64,000 bases of DNA from Flavobacterium piscinae (GTDB lineage Bacteria > Bacteroidota > Bacteroidia > Flavobacteriales > Flavobacteriaceae): contig NZ_SBKQ01000014.1 of the NCBI RefSeq assembly GCF_004122145.1, positions 1-64,000 of the forward strand. Reading direction: 5' to 3'. Below, piece by piece: positions 63,350 through 64,000 of this stretch. The notes beneath the pieces were generated by a model. It did no database searches. It saw nothing but the letters and a program-made list of their open reading frames with translations, and was not told the origin of the DNA. A program made the position numbers and the translations under genes. Numbering within the stretch: position 1 is the first letter of the stretch; the number at the start of each line of letters is the position of its first letter.

Positions 63350-64000
63350 ATGAAAAAACACATTGTTATTTTACTCTTCTTAGGAATTTTTTGGACACAA
63401 GCCCAAACTACAGAATACAATACGAAAGTAAATCAACCCTACTATTCAACTGCAATCAACCAAAAAGATGCCTACATCAAAGAGCGATGTGTGTTGGATA
63501 TCTACTACCCAACCAATCAAAAAAACTTTGCAACAATAGTTTGGTTCCATGGTGGAGGATTATCAGGGGGTAACAAATACATTCCGGAAGCTTTAAAAAA
63601 CAAAGGCGTTGCGATAGTGGCTGTCAATTATCGACTTTATCCAAAAGTAAAATCGCCAACCTACATTGAGGATGCCGCTGCCGCTGTGGCTTGGGTGTTC
63701 AATAACATCGAATCATTGGGTGGCGATGCCAGATCCATTTTTGTATCGGGTCATTCTGCCGGAGGCTATTTAGCCGCAATGGTCGGATTAGACAAACGTT
63801 GGCTAGCCACTTTCAACATTGATGCTAATAAAATTGCAGGCATAATTCCGTTTAGTGGTCATACCATTACACACTTTACCATTCGTGAAGAAAGAGGTAT
63901 TGATGGCAAAAAACCTATTGTTGACGATTTAGCCCCACTGTATCATGTGCGTGCAGATGCTCCGCCACTTTTGTTAATTACAGGCGATCGCGAGTTGGAA
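63350..64000 (+). CDS. Secreted alpha/beta hydrolase (esterase-like), truncated by window end
   Basis: The frame from ATG 63350 is open for 217 codons to the end of the window. Signal peptide MKKHIVILLFLGIFWTQAQ, then an alpha/beta hydrolase with oxyanion HGGG (VWFHGGGLSGG), NYRLYPK, DAAAAVAWVF and the nucleophile elbow SGHSAGGYLAA, as in the BD-FAE/esterase-lipase (HSL-like) group. The C-terminal Asp and His are partly beyond the window (TGDRELE, where Asp is a candidate, is the last visible part). Confidence 0.88.
   Translation, partial: MKKHIVILLFLGIFWTQAQTTEYNTKVNQPYYSTAINQKDAYIKERCVLDIYYPTNQKNFATIVWFHGGGLSGGNKYIPEALKNKGVAIVAVNYRLYPKVKSPTYIEDAAAAVAWVFNNIESLGGDARSIFVSGHSAGGYLAAMVGLDKRWLATFNIDANKIAGIIPFSGHTITHFTIREERGIDGKKPIVDDLAPLYHVRADAPPLLLITGDRELE

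Overview
The window reads as a chromosomal segment of a member of the Flavobacteriaceae, most likely Flavobacterium or a close relative. The evidence is low G+C; type IX secretion (T9SS) hallmarks (a type B and a type A C-terminal sorting domain and a PorP/SprF protein); Bacteroidetes -7 boxes of the form TAnnTTTG upstream of many genes; few Shine-Dalgarno sequences; and lineage-typical families and gene neighbourhoods (DUF5683, GIN/DUF2807 proteins, PspC with PadR, parA-parB-DUF5683-dapB-lepB-wbqC). There are no rRNAs, no CRISPR array, no intact insertion sequence and no prophage. One tRNA is present.

Layout. 1-5.0 kb: the 3' end of a very large repetitive surface protein, then its probable PorP/SprF outer-membrane partner and an OmpA-family lipid/peptidoglycan-associated protein. 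5.2-13.6 kb: an ABC-F ATPase, an MFS transporter, a DUF2007 protein, a helicase-like protein with only one RecA lobe, an HTH-less sigma-54 response regulator next to an MscS channel, and an ABC exporter pair. 13.8-17.3 kb: a strongly AT-rich island with a PIN-like protein, an FRG-domain protein, a secreted retropepsin-like protease and a small orphan, bounded by inverted-repeat elements. 17.5-28.6 kb: a secreted SGNH hydrolase, grpE-dnaJ, a YceI lipoprotein, an epimerase, and an envelope-stress-like operon (DUF4870, PadR, PspC and two GIN proteins), then trxB. 28.8-29.2 kb: tRNA-Pro(TGG), whose 3' end and terminator are tandemly duplicated. 29.3-33.7 kb: udk, a DivIC/FtsB-like protein and both methylmalonyl-CoA mutase subunits. 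33.8-37.7 kb: GNAT, aminotransferase, an AAA ATPase of accessory character and a dienoyl-CoA reductase-like SDR. 37.8-43.0 kb: the parAB-dapB-lepB block. 43.0-49.6 kb (minus strand): EEP phosphatase, two rhomboids, mutL, a small membrane protein, ribH and a TPR protein. 49.8-64 kb: recF, murB, a glycosyltransferase, an ECF sigma factor, an MFS transporter, lipA, a GAPDH gene, a hybrid histidine kinase, an AT-rich membrane protein, punA-lpxK, DUF1398 and a truncated alpha/beta hydrolase.

Most genes are housekeeping and form short co-oriented runs, often with 1-4 bp stop/start overlaps. The most unusual material is non-coding or accessory. One item is a family of intergenic hairpins in which a 22-nt loop is conserved while the long stems are unrelated. 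Others are the PIN-like/FRG gene pair in the AT-rich island, a perfect 26-bp REP-like inverted repeat, the tRNA 3'-end duplication, shared CCTGAAA heptamer arrays, and a triple 15-bp repeat that supplies the -33 element of an ATPase gene translationally coupled to a metabolic gene. All functional statements come from reading the sequence and from family knowledge; no database search was run.
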